From NCBI GenBank assembly GCA_002345025.1, contig DDUX01000154.1, forward strand, positions 95,313 to 159,312: DNA of 64,000 bases. The letters are read 5' to 3'. The DNA is from Candidatus Accumulibacter iunctus. Lineage in GTDB: Bacteria > Pseudomonadota > Gammaproteobacteria > Burkholderiales > Rhodocyclaceae. This document shows positions 1-8,543 of this stretch, in pieces (position 1 is the stretch's first letter; each line of letters begins with the position of its first letter). Position numbers and translations under genes: made by a program. The notes beneath the pieces were generated by a model. It ran no database searches and was not told the DNA's origin. It was given only the letters and a program-made list of their open reading frames with translations.

Positions 1-419
1 CGACGGTGGCGACGGTGGCGACGAGCGAGGGGCCGGCGTTGCCAGCCAGCGACTGGCACGAACTGCTCGGCGTCCTCAGGCTTAGCGGCATGGCGCGCGA
101 GTTGGGGCAGCACTGCGAGCTGCGTCAGCTGACGGCCGGGCGCGTTCTCCTGCGGCTGGCGCCGCGGCATCGCCATCTGCTGATGAAGGCGGCGCAGGAC
201 AAGTTGCAGCAAACCCTGGCCGAGCATTTCGCGATGCCGATGCAGTTGAGCATCGAGGTCGAGGAAGGTTCGGGGGATACCCCGGCGGCGGCGGCACAGC
301 GTGACCGCCAAGAGCGCATGGACCGCGCGATCGCATCGGTCGAGCAGGATGGTTTCGTGCGCGAGATAATCGAGATGTTCGACGCAACCCTGATCGAATC
401 GTCAATCAAACCCGTTTAA
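1..419 (+). CDS. dnaX: DNA polymerase III subunit gamma/tau, C-terminal end (partial)
   Basis: The reading frame is already open at the first base and ends at 417-419, so only about the last 138 codons are visible. The sequence matches the C-terminal domain V region of proteobacterial tau, the part that binds the alpha polymerase subunit of the replisome; the ATPase and clamp-loader domains lie outside the window. Seen features are the W-x-E-L-L start of the domain, a basic helix (about residues 50-75) and a C-terminal stretch ending in SIKPV. The assignment rests on this similarity and on the classic order dnaX-ybaB-recR, with ybaB starting 22 bases downstream. A GTG at position 6 is an internal codon and not a credible start. 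Confidence 0.85.
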   Translation, partial: TVATVATSEGPALPASDWHELLGVLRLSGMARELGQHCELRQLTAGRVLLRLAPRHRHLLMKAAQDKLQQTLAEHFAMPMQLSIEVEEGSGDTPAAAAQRDRQERMDRAIASVEQDGFVREIIEMFDATLIESSIKPV

Positions 420-440
420 GTTCCGATCGAGGCAAGAGAA

Positions 441-764
441 ATGATGAAAGGCGGAATCGCCGGCCTGATGAAACAGGCCCAGCAGATGCAGGAAAACATG
501 AAGAAGGCCCAGGAGCAGTTGGCGCAGCTCGAAGTCGAAGGGCAGTCGGGCGCCGGCATGGTCAAGGTGCTGATGACCTGCGCGCACAGTGTGCGCCGGG
601 TGACGATCGACCCATCGGTGATGGACGACCGGGAAATGCTCGAGGATCTCGTCGCGGCGGCGCTGAACGACGCGATGCGGCGTGCCGAGCAGGCTTCCCA
701 GGAACGGATGGCCGGCTTTTCGGCGGGACTCAACCTGCCGCCCGGGTTCAAGATGCCGTTCTGA
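441..764 (+). CDS. ybaB: YbaB/EbfC family nucleoid-associated protein
   Basis: This 107-residue protein begins MMKGGIAGLMKQAQQMQENM and contains the helix rich in Q, K and E plus the VKVLMTC strand typical of YbaB/EbfC. Members form small dimers shaped like tweezers that bind DNA and coat the nucleoid; the gene is almost always between dnaX and recR. Length is normal for the family. The stop codon overlaps the recR start by one base (TGATG), so the two genes are probably translationally coupled. A purine-rich GAGGCAAGAG lies just before the start as ribosome binding site. Confidence 0.95.
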   Translation: MMKGGIAGLMKQAQQMQENMKKAQEQLAQLEVEGQSGAGMVKVLMTCAHSVRRVTIDPSVMDDREMLEDLVAAALNDAMRRAEQASQERMAGFSAGLNLPPGFKMPF

Positions 765-1366
765 TGACGACGCCGTCGAGCCTCGACTCGCTGATCGAGG
801 CTTTGCGCTGTCTGCCCGGCGTTGGCCCGAAGTCGGCACAGCGCATGGCGTACCACCTGATGCAGCACGACCGGGCAGGCGCGCACCGTTTGGCCGGGTC
901 GCTGCAACTGGCGCTGACGGCGCTGCGCCATTGTCAGCGCTGCAATACCTTCACCGAGTCGGACATCTGTTCGCGCTGCCTTTCCACCAAGCGTGACCCG
1001 AGCCTGCTGTGCGTCGTCGAGACGCCGGTTGACATGAACATGCTCGAGCAGACGCACGCCTACTCCGGCCTCTACTATGTCCTGATGGGGCGTGTGTCAC
1101 CGCTGGACGGTATCGGACCGGCCGAACTGCACCTCGAGCGCCTGCTGGCGCGAGCGTGTGACGGCGTGGTGCGCGAAGTGATCATCGCCACCAACTACAC
1201 CAACGAGGGGGAAGCGACGGCACACTACCTTTGCGAGATGTTGCGCAGTCGCGGCGTCAGCGTGTCGCGAATCGCACGCGGCGTGCCGGTTGGTGGCGAA
1301 CTCGAATACGTCGATGCCGGGACGCTGGCGCAGGCCCTGCGCGAACGCCGACCGCTTGCCGGATAA
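764..1366 (+). CDS. recR: Recombination mediator protein RecR
   Basis: RecR (200 residues, normal length) works with RecO and RecF to load RecA on single-stranded gaps. Visible domains in order are an N-terminal helix-hairpin-helix (LPGVGPKSAQRMAYHL, about residues 13-28), a four-cysteine zinc finger (CQRCNTF...CSRC, about residues 57-72) and a Toprim domain (VVETPVDMNMLE through the I-A-T-N region). The C-terminal Walker-like stretch RIARGVPVGGELEYVDAGTL is intact. It is the last gene of the dnaX-ybaB-recR unit and starts on the ybaB stop codon. Confidence 0.97.
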   Translation: MTTPSSLDSLIEALRCLPGVGPKSAQRMAYHLMQHDRAGAHRLAGSLQLALTALRHCQRCNTFTESDICSRCLSTKRDPSLLCVVETPVDMNMLEQTHAYSGLYYVLMGRVSPLDGIGPAELHLERLLARACDGVVREVIIATNYTNEGEATAHYLCEMLRSRGVSVSRIARGVPVGGELEYVDAGTLAQALRERRPLAG

Positions 1367-1387
1367 GGACTTGCGGCCGCCTCCGGA

Positions 1388-1417
1388 TTCAAAACCGTAT
1401 GCAGATTGGCGTATAAT
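1388..1417 (+). promoter_or_regulatory. Sigma-70-type promoter for petABC
   Basis: A perfect TATAAT at 1412-1417 lies 18 bases after TTCAAA (1388-1393), a fair -35 match. It sits in the gap between recR and petA and would start transcription about 45 bases before the petA ATG. The -10 match is the strongest in this stretch. Activity is inferred. Confidence 0.6.
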
Positions 1418-1468
1418 GTTGCGGTTTGGTATGAAGCAACTTTTCACTACGTCCTAGGGATCAGCGCT

Positions 1469-2065
1469 ATGAGCAATGAGTGCAAGGTGGACGGCGGAAG
1501 GCGGCGCCTTATCGTCGCCACCGCTGCAGTTGGCGGGGTGGGGGCGATTGCTGCGCTCGTGCCTTTCGTTTCCAGCATGCTGCCGTCCGAGCGGGCCAGG
1601 GCGGCCGGCGCACCGGTTGAGGTCGATATCGGCAGTCTTGAGGCCGGTCAGATGATCACCGTCGAGTGGCGGGGCCGACCGGTCTGGATCATCAACCGTA
1701 CGACGCACATGCTCGAATCGCTGCCCAAGCTCGACAGCGAAATGGCCGACCCGAAGTCCGAGAGGAACATGCAGCCGGAGTACTGCAGGAACGAAACGCG
1801 TTCGATCAAGCCCGAGATCATGGTTGTCGTCGGTATCTGTACGCACCTCGGGTGCTCGCCATCGGCGAAGTTCAAGAGCGGCACCGAAGAGGGAATGGAC
1901 GGTGGCTGGCTGGGCGGCTTCCTCTGCCCGTGCCATGGCTCGACCTTCGACTTCGCCGGGCGTGTCTTCAAGAGCAAGCCCGCACCGGACAACCTCGAGG
2001 TGCCCAAGCACATGTACCTGTCCGATAAGCGGATCCTTATCGGTGAAGACAAGAAGGGGGCTTAA
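1469..2065 (+). CDS. petA: Ubiquinol-cytochrome c reductase Rieske iron-sulfur subunit
   Basis: This is the Rieske [2Fe-2S] subunit of the cytochrome bc1 complex, which passes electrons from ubiquinol to cytochrome c1 at the periplasmic face. The 198-residue product starts MSNECKVDGGRRRL; the RR followed by a hydrophobic stretch (residues 15-33) is the Tat-type signal anchor. The cluster ligands are C124 and H126 in CTHLGC and C153 and H156 in CPCHGS, and the two disulfide cysteines C129 and C155 are present. An in-frame upstream ATG at 1406 is rejected because it lies inside the promoter; the ATG at 1469 has CTAGGGA before it. petB follows after 3 bases. Confidence 0.97.
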   Translation: MSNECKVDGGRRRLIVATAAVGGVGAIAALVPFVSSMLPSERARAAGAPVEVDIGSLEAGQMITVEWRGRPVWIINRTTHMLESLPKLDSEMADPKSERNMQPEYCRNETRSIKPEIMVVVGICTHLGCSPSAKFKSGTEEGMDGGWLGGFLCPCHGSTFDFAGRVFKSKPAPDNLEVPKHMYLSDKRILIGEDKKGA

Positions 2066-2068
2066 GCC

Positions 2069-3388
2069 ATGGCGTCGAACACCAATTTCGAGAAGTACAA
2101 GTCTGATGGTTCGCTGCAGGGCAACCTGCTCGAGTGGTTCGATGCCCGCTTCCCGGCGACCTCGATGTGGCGCGGACACCTCTCCGAATACTACGCACCA
2201 AAGAACTTCAACTTCTGGTACTTTTTCGGTTCGCTGGCGATGTTGGTGCTGGTCATCCAGATCGTCACCGGCATCTTCCTGGTCATGCACTACAAGCCGG
2301 ACGCGTCGCTCAACGAGAACGGTATCCCGGTCGCCTTTGCCAGCGTCGAATACATCATGCGCGACGTCAATTGGGGCTGGCTGATCCGCTACATGCATTC
2401 GACGGGTGCCTCGGCGTTTTTCGTCGTTGTTTACCTGCACATGTTCCGTGGCATGCTTTACGGCTCCTATCGGCAGCCGCGCGAACTGATCTGGGTGTTC
2501 GGCACGCTGATCTTTCTCTGCCTGATGGCGGAAGCGTTCATGGGCTATCTCTTGCCCTGGGGACAGATGTCCTTCTGGGGGGCGCAGGTCATCGTCAACC
2601 TCTTCTCGGCCATTCCGCTGATCGGTGAGCCCCTGTCGCTCTGGATTCGCGGTGACTTCGTCGTCGGCGACGCGACGCTCAACCGCTTCTTCTCCTTCCA
2701 CGTCATCGCCGTTCCGCTCGTGCTGCTCGGCCTCATCGCGGCGCACATCCTGGCACTGCACGAAGTCGGCTCGAACAACCCCGATGGAGTCGAGATCAAG
2801 AAGCGCAAGGACGTCCATGGCAATCCGCTCGATGGCATCCCCTTCCACCCGTACTACACGGTGAAGGACATCGTCGGCGTCGTCGTCTTCCTGATGGTCT
2901 TCTCGATCATCGTCTTCTTCGCGCCCGAGGGCGGTGGCTACTTCCTCGAGTACAACAACTTCCTTCCCGCGGATCCGCTGAAGACCCCGGCACACATCGC
3001 TCCGGTCTGGTACTTCACGCCCTACTATTCGCTGCTGCGGGCGATGGTCTGGCCGCTCTTCGGCATCGACGCCAAGTTCTGGGGGGTTGTGCTGATGGGT
3101 GCCGGTGTAGTGATCCTCGCGTTTCTGCCGTGGCTCGACCGTAGCCCGGTGAAGTCGATTCGCTATCGCGGCCCGATCTTCAAGACGCTTCTGACCCTGT
3201 TCGTCATTTCCTTCGTCCTGCTCGGATTCCTGGGAACGAAACCACCTTCGTATGCCTTCTTCGGCGTTATCCCTGGTGCCCCGGTTGCGCAGTTTCTCAC
3301 CGCTTACTACTTCCTTTTCTTCCTGACCATGCCGTGGTGGTCGAAGATAGACAAGTACAAGCCGGAACCTGATCGCGTGACGATGTAA
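2069..3388 (+). CDS. petB: Cytochrome b of the bc1 complex
   Basis: Full-length 439-residue cytochrome b, the di-haem membrane core that oxidises quinol at Qo and reduces quinone at Qi. It shows the expected eight or so hydrophobic helices, with haem-ligand histidines in the helix carrying YMHSTGASAFF and in HVIAVPLVLLGLIAAH. The Qo-site signature is PVWYF (APVWYFTPYY; PEWY in most families, PVWY in many beta- and gammaproteobacteria). It is a single long protein, as in purple bacteria, not split into b6 and subunit IV. It lies between petA and petC in a tight operon. Confidence 0.97.
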   Translation: MASNTNFEKYKSDGSLQGNLLEWFDARFPATSMWRGHLSEYYAPKNFNFWYFFGSLAMLVLVIQIVTGIFLVMHYKPDASLNENGIPVAFASVEYIMRDVNWGWLIRYMHSTGASAFFVVVYLHMFRGMLYGSYRQPRELIWVFGTLIFLCLMAEAFMGYLLPWGQMSFWGAQVIVNLFSAIPLIGEPLSLWIRGDFVVGDATLNRFFSFHVIAVPLVLLGLIAAHILALHEVGSNNPDGVEIKKRKDVHGNPLDGIPFHPYYTVKDIVGVVVFLMVFSIIVFFAPEGGGYFLEYNNFLPADPLKTPAHIAPVWYFTPYYSLLRAMVWPLFGIDAKFWGVVLMGAGVVILAFLPWLDRSPVKSIRYRGPIFKTLLTLFVISFVLLGFLGTKPPSYAFFGVIPGAPVAQFLTAYYFLFFLTMPWWSKIDKYKPEPDRVTM

Positions 3389-3401
3389 AGGAATGGACAA
3401 A

Positions 3402-4112
3402 ATGAAAAAACTGCTTGCCGCGCTGCTCTTCGCCCCGGCCCTTGCCCTGGCTGCCGGCGCTGCCATCCATCTCGACAAGGCACCCAACGTTCAAGGCGAC
3501 AATGCTGCCTTGCAGAGCGGAGCCCGCACATTCGTCAATTACTGCCTGAATTGCCATGGCGCCAGTTTCGCTCGTTATTCGCGCCTCACCGAGCTTGGTC
3601 TGACCGAGCAGCAGGTACGGGACAACCTGATGTTCACCGCCGAGAAGATCGGTGAGACGATGCGCGTTGCTGCTCGTCCCGAGGAACAGAAGAGGTGGTT
3701 CGGTGCCGCACCGCCGGACCTGACGCTGATCGCTCGCGCCCGGTCGTCGGCAGACGGCAGCGGTGCGGACTGGCTGTACACCTACCTGCGATCCTTCTAC
3801 GTCGATGAGAAGCGGCCGACCGGCTGGAACAACGTCGTCTTCGAGAACGTCGGCATGCCGCACGTACTCGGGCAGCTACAGGGCGTGCAGGTACTGAACA
3901 AGGATCACAAGCTCGAGCTGTTGGCTCCCGGCAGCCTGTCTGCGGCCGATTACGACAAGCTCATCGGGGATCTGGTGGGTTTCATGGTCTGGCTTGCCGA
4001 ACCGCATGCGGGTTTCCGCAAGAACCTGGGTTTTGGCGTCCTCGCCTTTCTCGTGGTGTTCTTCGGTTTTGCCTACGCATTGAAGAAAGCTTACTGGAAA
4101 GACGTCAAGTAA
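3402..4112 (+). CDS. petC: Cytochrome c1 of the bc1 complex
   Basis: Cytochrome c1 receives electrons from the Rieske protein and passes them to soluble cytochrome c. The 236-residue product has a Sec signal peptide (MKKLLAALLFAPALALAAGA), one haem-c site C48-L-N-C51-H52, and a C-terminal membrane anchor (FGVLAFLVVFFGFAYAL). A start at 3393 is possible in frame, but the Shine-Dalgarno AAAGGA (3387-3392) directly abuts that codon and is correctly spaced for 3402, so 3402 is chosen. The axial methionine is likely in the VGMPHVL region. It is the last gene of petABC; a terminator-like hairpin follows. Confidence 0.95.
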   Translation: MKKLLAALLFAPALALAAGAAIHLDKAPNVQGDNAALQSGARTFVNYCLNCHGASFARYSRLTELGLTEQQVRDNLMFTAEKIGETMRVAARPEEQKRWFGAAPPDLTLIARARSSADGSGADWLYTYLRSFYVDEKRPTGWNNVVFENVGMPHVLGQLQGVQVLNKDHKLELLAPGSLSAADYDKLIGDLVGFMVWLAEPHAGFRKNLGFGVLAFLVVFFGFAYALKKAYWKDVK

Positions 4113-4143
4113 GCCAAGAAGAAGAGCCGGGTCATCGGGCCGC

Positions 4144-4202
4144 GGCATCGCCGGCGAGGGCGCAAGAGACGCCCGCCGCCGCTGCGATGCCGATTCGTTT
4201 TT
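4144..4202 (+). terminator. Rho-independent terminator after petC
   Basis: GGCATCG (4144-4150) pairs with CGATGCC (4185-4191), and the GC-rich bases between them (CCGGCGAGGGCG against CGCCCGCCGCCG) extend the stem with few mismatches. Five T residues follow at 4198-4202. It lies between petC and sspA and would separate petABC from the ssp genes, perhaps with read-through. Confidence 0.7.
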
Positions 4203-4214
4203 GAGGTATTGATC

Positions 4215-4811
4215 ATGATGAATCTTTATTCCGGGACCACCTGCCCGTTCAGCCATCGTTGCCGCATCGTTCTCTACGAAAAGGGGATGGATTTCCAGGT
4301 GATCGATGTCGACCTTTTCGCCAAGCCCGAGGACATCGCGGTCATCAATCCCTACGGGCGCGTTCCCGTTCTGGTCGAACGGGACCTCGTCCTGTATGAG
4401 CCCAATATCATCAACGAGTATATTGACGAGCGCTTCCCGCACCCGCAGTTGATGCCGGCCGATCCGATCATGCGCGCGCGTGCGCGTCAGTTGCTGATCA
4501 CCATGGAACGTGAGGTGTTCTCCTACATCGAAGCGCTGGAGAAGAACAGCAAGGCAGCCGACCGCTCCCGTACCCAGATTCGCGATCGACTCACCGAAAT
4601 GGCGCCGGTCTTCGTCAAGCAGAAGCACATGCTTGGCGAGGAGTTCTCGATGCTCGACGTCGCCATTGCGCCGCTCCTTTGGCGGCTCGACCATTACGGG
4701 ATCGAGCTCTCGAAAGTGGCAGCACCGCTGATGAAGTATGGTGAGCGCATCTTCAGCCGACAGGGCTTCATCGACGCGCTGACACCATCGGAGAAGGCGA
4801 TGCGCCGCTAG
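4215..4811 (+). CDS. sspA: Stringent starvation protein A
   Basis: SspA is a glutathione-S-transferase-fold protein that binds RNA polymerase and alters transcription in stationary phase and stress. The 198-residue product has the N-terminal thioredoxin-like fold (MNLYSGTTCPFSHRCRIVLYEKG) with NPYGRVPVLVERDLVLYEPNII, then the all-helical C-terminal half. ATG codons at 4215 and 4218 are both possible; GAGG at 4203-4206 fits 4215, and the TTG at 4209 does not. The order petABC-sspA-sspB is standard in Betaproteobacteria. sspB follows after about 70 bases. Confidence 0.93.
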   Translation: MMNLYSGTTCPFSHRCRIVLYEKGMDFQVIDVDLFAKPEDIAVINPYGRVPVLVERDLVLYEPNIINEYIDERFPHPQLMPADPIMRARARQLLITMEREVFSYIEALEKNSKAADRSRTQIRDRLTEMAPVFVKQKHMLGEEFSMLDVAIAPLLWRLDHYGIELSKVAAPLMKYGERIFSRQGFIDALTPSEKAMRR

Positions 4812-4881
4812 CGGTGCAAGCGCCTGTCGTGCCGATACGCGCCGGGTTTCTGCCCGCGCTGATGACTGAGATCCCCGGGAA

Positions 4882-5295
4882 ATGAACGCCAACCTGCCGT
4901 CGACCAAACCCTACCTCGTGCGCGCCATTCATCAGTGGTGCTGCGACAACGGCTTCACGCCGTATATCGCCGTTCTCGTCGACTCTCGCACGCGCGTCCC
5001 GCGTGAACATGTTCGCGATGGCCAGATCGTACTCAACGTCGGCTACGACGCGACGGGCCAGCTCGATATCGCCAACGACGGCATCAGTTTCCAGGCGCGG
5101 TTCGCTGGCGTTGCACGCGACATATGGGTTCCGATGGGCAATGTGTCGGCGATCTACGCTCGCGAGAACGGCGCCGGCATGGCGTTCGAACCAGAGAGCA
5201 CGACCACGGACACGACGGAGCTGGAGGCCGGGTCGGATCGACCGCCGGAGCCGCCACCTTCAGGCGGACGCGCGCGACTGCAACGGATCAAGTGA
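4882..5295 (+). CDS. sspB: ClpXP protease specificity-enhancing factor SspB
   Basis: SspB tethers ssrA-tagged proteins to ClpXP. This 137-residue protein has the folded N-terminal substrate-binding domain (STKPYLVRAIHQWCCDNG, then PYIAVLVDS, IVLNVGYDATGQLDI and ISFQARFAG) and a variable acidic linker. The C-terminal ClpX-binding module ends in RARLQRIK, resembling the family consensus (L-R-V-V/I-K). All functional parts are therefore present. It is paired with sspA and converges on the minus-strand exporter gene downstream. Confidence 0.95.
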   Translation: MNANLPSTKPYLVRAIHQWCCDNGFTPYIAVLVDSRTRVPREHVRDGQIVLNVGYDATGQLDIANDGISFQARFAGVARDIWVPMGNVSAIYARENGAGMAFEPESTTTDTTELEAGSDRPPEPPPSGGRARLQRIK

Positions 5296-5471
5296 GGGCC
5301 GCGGCGCGAACCCAACTGCTGGCCGTCCTCGCGGCACGGGCGGGTTTTTCGGCAAGGCGCCGTGCCGCCGCCCGCAGTGGCGGTGGCCCTTGCCGGCACA
5401 AGCCGGCGGGCGCCTGACAAACTCTGCCTGCCGCGCTTTTCAACAGGGGTTCTGGCCGCTGTGCTCTCGCT

Positions 5472-6395
5472 TCAACGGGGTCGGTGGCTGCGTCCGCCTG
5501 CCGGCGCACGGTGCCGAGCGAGCTGCAGCGGTGCGATCTGGACAATGATGATGCAGGCGAGAATCAGCGCGCAGCCAGCGATGCCGCCTGCATGCAGCCG
5601 ATCGCCCATCAGAAGATAGCCAAAGAGGGCAGCAAAAACGGTTTCGGCGGAGAGGATGATCGCCGCATCGGCAGGCTGCGCATAGCGTTGTCCGATCACC
5701 TGTGCGGTGAAGCCGATGGCTACCGAGATGATCCCGGCGTAGCCGATCGGCAGCATGGCCTGGCGGATCCCGGCCAGGGTGATCGTCTCGCTCAAGGTGC
5801 CCCAGATCAGGCTGCTCATCCCGCAGACCAGGAACTGACCGCAGGCGACGAGGAACGGCGCTGCGATGCGTTCGGCGACACGACCGACGAAGAGAACGTG
5901 CAACGCCCAGAAAAGACTGCTGGCGATGACCCACAGATCGCCGCCAGAGAGGGTTCCCGGCCCGCCGCCGGCGAGCAGCCAGGTTCCCCAGAGGCAGCCG
6001 AGTGAGGTCGGCCAGACCGACCAGTGCGGGCGGGTGCGCAGAAGAAGCCAGGCGAGCAGCGGCACCAGCGGCACGTAGAGCGCGGTGAGGAAGCCGGCGT
6101 TGGTCACACTCGTGTCGGTAATGCCGATCTGCTGCAGCGCCGCACCAAGCATCAGCAGGACGCCGAGGGCGCCGATGCCGAGAACGTCCCCAACTCCGGC
6201 GCGCCTGCAGCTTGCCGAGCGCAGCTGCCATTCGCGCCAAGCCAGCGGTAGAACAATCGCCGCTCCGAGCAGGAAGCGGATGCCGGTGAAGGTCAGGGGC
6301 CCCACCCCTGCCATTCCCTCCGCCTGGGCAATGAAGGCCGAGCCCCAGATCAGGGCCACGGCGAGCAAGGTGAGGTTGGCCTGCGTGCGAGTCAA
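5472..6395 (-). CDS. EamA/DMT-family membrane transporter
   Basis: A 307-residue inner-membrane protein with about ten hydrophobic segments arranged as two EamA repeats, the drug/metabolite transporter (RhaT-like) fold. Typical features are the start NLTLLAVALIWGSAF and the second-repeat motif QPADAAIILSAETVFAALFGYLLMGDRL. The family exports amino acids, metabolites or drugs; the substrate cannot be told from sequence. The start chosen is a TTG with weak GGGAA ahead of it; no ATG in frame fits better. It stands alone, converging with sspB. Confidence 0.85.
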   Translation of the reverse strand: MTRTQANLTLLAVALIWGSAFIAQAEGMAGVGPLTFTGIRFLLGAAIVLPLAWREWQLRSASCRRAGVGDVLGIGALGVLLMLGAALQQIGITDTSVTNAGFLTALYVPLVPLLAWLLLRTRPHWSVWPTSLGCLWGTWLLAGGGPGTLSGGDLWVIASSLFWALHVLFVGRVAERIAAPFLVACGQFLVCGMSSLIWGTLSETITLAGIRQAMLPIGYAGIISVAIGFTAQVIGQRYAQPADAAIILSAETVFAALFGYLLMGDRLHAGGIAGCALILACIIIVQIAPLQLARHRAPAGGRSHRPR

Positions 6396-6507
6396 GTTGA
6401 GCTGTTCCCAATAGAAAGGCGGCTCCCCGCGCCCGGTCAGTGTTTGCGCGTGCGGCCTGCGGGAGTCCGCACCGACAAGGCCCGGCAGTTCGGCATTCGT
6501 TTCCGGG

Positions 6508-6987
6508 CTAGAGTCCGAGTGTTGTCGAACTCAATGGATCTCCCCCTTCGGCAACGACGTCGGCGAAACGCTGGACGTAAGGGGCGCACTCGCCGCTGTC
6601 GTCGATGATCAGTCGGGCGCGTGCATGATCGCGATGAAAGCGGACGAGCGCGTGCCTGTCGTCGGCGATCATCAGGCAATCGCCAAGCTTGTCGAGATGA
6701 GGCGGCGAGTGGATGATCGAGATGAGCGGTGCGTAAAGCGTCAGCAGGTTCATCAGGTGCGGGCTGCACTGGCAGACGAAATCACGCCTCCGGACGACGA
6801 TCCGCAACTGCCTGCTGTGGCTGGCCGCGGTGAGCACGGAGCGCAGCGCGGCGATCCGATCTGCGCCTTCGAGCCGGAGCGACGAGAGGTCTTCATCGAA
6901 GATGTCGAGTCGCGTTGGCGAGAGGTCGAGGATCTCCTGCACCGCGCTGTCGTACTCGCTCCAGGTCGTCATCAGCTTGCTGCTCAT
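6508..6987 (-). CDS. Uncharacterised protein beside rlmD
   Basis: This 159-residue soluble protein begins MSSKLMTTWSEYDSAVQEIL. I cannot assign a function. It has alternating helix and strand character, with a basic strand RQLRIVVRRRDFVCQCSPHLMNLL and a later HALVRFHRDHARARLIIDDSG stretch. That pattern (a short strand bearing H and R, then I-I-D-D) resembles a degenerate phospholipase-D-like fold, but no HKD motif is present, so this is only a weak structural guess. An upstream ATG at 7026 is possible; 6987 is preferred because AAGGAA lies about 12 bases before it. It is divergent from rlmD. Confidence 0.6.
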   Translation of the reverse strand: MSSKLMTTWSEYDSAVQEILDLSPTRLDIFDEDLSSLRLEGADRIAALRSVLTAASHSRQLRIVVRRRDFVCQCSPHLMNLLTLYAPLISIIHSPPHLDKLGDCLMIADDRHALVRFHRDHARARLIIDDSGECAPYVQRFADVVAEGGDPLSSTTLGL

Positions 6988-7203
6988 CAGTCGCGCCCGT
7001 TCCTTGCCCGCGGTTTGGATACGCAAGGCTGTAACAAAAAAACCGGGCAGTCAAGCGAAAACCCCGACGCACCCACGCTGCCGGCTGCCCGGTGGTGGCA
7101 GTCGTTCGGCCAGCGCCCGCCGACGGCACTCGAAGCGCGCGCGGAACGTCGCAGCCGGGCTGTTCGCGATAGAATCGCAGACCCTTTTCTGCGGAATTCT
7201 CGG

Positions 7204-8523
7204 ATGCCAACCGGAATCATCGAATCGCTGGACCATGAGGCGCGCGGCGTGACACGACTCGAGGGCAAGACGGTCTTCGTCGAGGGCGCCCTGCCGGGCG
7301 AACTGGTCGAGTACGCGAGCTATCGCCGGAAGCCCGGCTACGAGCTGGCGCGCGTCGTGCAGGTGCTGCACGCGTCGGCGAATCGTGTGCCGCCGCGCTG
7401 CCCGCACTTCGGTGTCTGTGGCGGCTGCAGCATGCAGCATTTCGACCCGGCGGCACAGGTGGCGGCGAAGCAGCGCCTGCTCGAAGACAACCTGTGGCAC
7501 ATTGGCAGGCTCAAGGCGGAAGAGCTGTATGCACCCATCCACGGCGAGTCCTGGGGGTATCGCTATCGTGCCCGCTTGTCGGTGCGCTTCGTTGCCAAGA
7601 AGGGCGGCGTCCTGGTCGGGTTTCACGAGCGGCGAAGCAGCTACGTTGCCGACATGCGGCAATGCGAGATCCTGCCACCGCGTCTGTCGGCGCTCCTGCT
7701 GCCATTGCGCGAGCTGGTTGGCAGCCTGTCGATCCGCGAGCGTCTGCCGCAGATCGAGGTCGCGGTGGGAGAGCGGATCACCGCGCTGGTTCTTCGCGTC
7801 CTCGATCCGCCGACGCCTGCGGACGAAGTCCGCCTGCGTGAATTCGCCGACCTTTGGCGGGTGGTCTTCTACCTGCAGCCGCAGGGACCGGCGACGGCTC
7901 ACCGCTTTCACCCGCTCGTCGGCGAGCCATTGTCATACGTCCTGCCTGATTTCGCGGTCGAGCATCCGTTCTCGCCAACCGAGTTTACCCAGGTCAATCA
8001 CGCAATCAACCGCGCGCTCGTGCGTCGTGCGCTGGCCCTCCTCGCGCCGCGACCGGGCGAGCGCATCGCCGACCTGTTCTGTGGTCTGGGCAACTTCAGC
8101 CTGCCGATCGCACGTTCCGGCGCGCATGTCGTCGGCGTCGAAGGGAGTCAGGAGCTGGTGCGCCGGGCCACCGAGAACGCTGCGGTGAACGGTCTCGCCG
8201 GTCTGGCCGAGTACCGCGTTGCCAATCTGTTCGAAACCACGCCGGAGTCTCTCGCGGCACTCGGGCGTTTCGACCGGATGCTGATCGATCCGCCACGCGA
8301 GGGGGCGGTCGAACTGGTCAAGGCGCTTGCTGCCGATGCTCCGCAGCGCATCGTCTACGTCTCGTGCAGCCCGGCGACGCTGGCTCGCGACGCCGCGATC
8401 CTGGTCACGCAGAAGGCTTACCGCCTGCGCGGGGCTGGCGTGGTCAACATGTTCCCGCACACGTCGCACGTCGAATCGATCGCCCTCTTCGAGCGCAATC
8501 GGGCAGCCCGGGCCCTCGCCTGA
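7204..8523 (+). CDS. rlmD: 23S rRNA (uracil(1939)-C(5))-methyltransferase RlmD
   Basis: RlmD methylates U1939 of 23S rRNA with S-adenosylmethionine. The 439-residue product has the expected parts: an N-terminal TRAM-like strand region (residues 1-55), a [4Fe-4S] site formed by C66, C72, C75 and C154 (RCPHFGVCGGC and RQCEIL), and a C-terminal Rossmann methyltransferase domain with DLFCGLGNFSLP, a DPPREG motif and the catalytic cysteine in VSCSPATLARD. The ATG at 7204 is chosen because the family starts shortly before the TRAM strands; the open frame runs further upstream only because of high GC. TAGAAT at 7170-7175 could be its -10 element. Confidence 0.95.
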   Translation: MPTGIIESLDHEARGVTRLEGKTVFVEGALPGELVEYASYRRKPGYELARVVQVLHASANRVPPRCPHFGVCGGCSMQHFDPAAQVAAKQRLLEDNLWHIGRLKAEELYAPIHGESWGYRYRARLSVRFVAKKGGVLVGFHERRSSYVADMRQCEILPPRLSALLLPLRELVGSLSIRERLPQIEVAVGERITALVLRVLDPPTPADEVRLREFADLWRVVFYLQPQGPATAHRFHPLVGEPLSYVLPDFAVEHPFSPTEFTQVNHAINRALVRRALALLAPRPGERIADLFCGLGNFSLPIARSGAHVVGVEGSQELVRRATENAAVNGLAGLAEYRVANLFETTPESLAALGRFDRMLIDPPREGAVELVKALAADAPQRIVYVSCSPATLARDAAILVTQKAYRLRGAGVVNMFPHTSHVESIALFERNRAARALA

Positions 8524-8543
8524 CACGGCCGCCCCGGGCGGCA

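Noticed and set aside
1454..3487. Long minus-strand open frame opposite petA-petB
   Set aside because: High-GC shadow: rich in R, D, E and H with no family motifs, while the plus strand holds intact bc1 genes.
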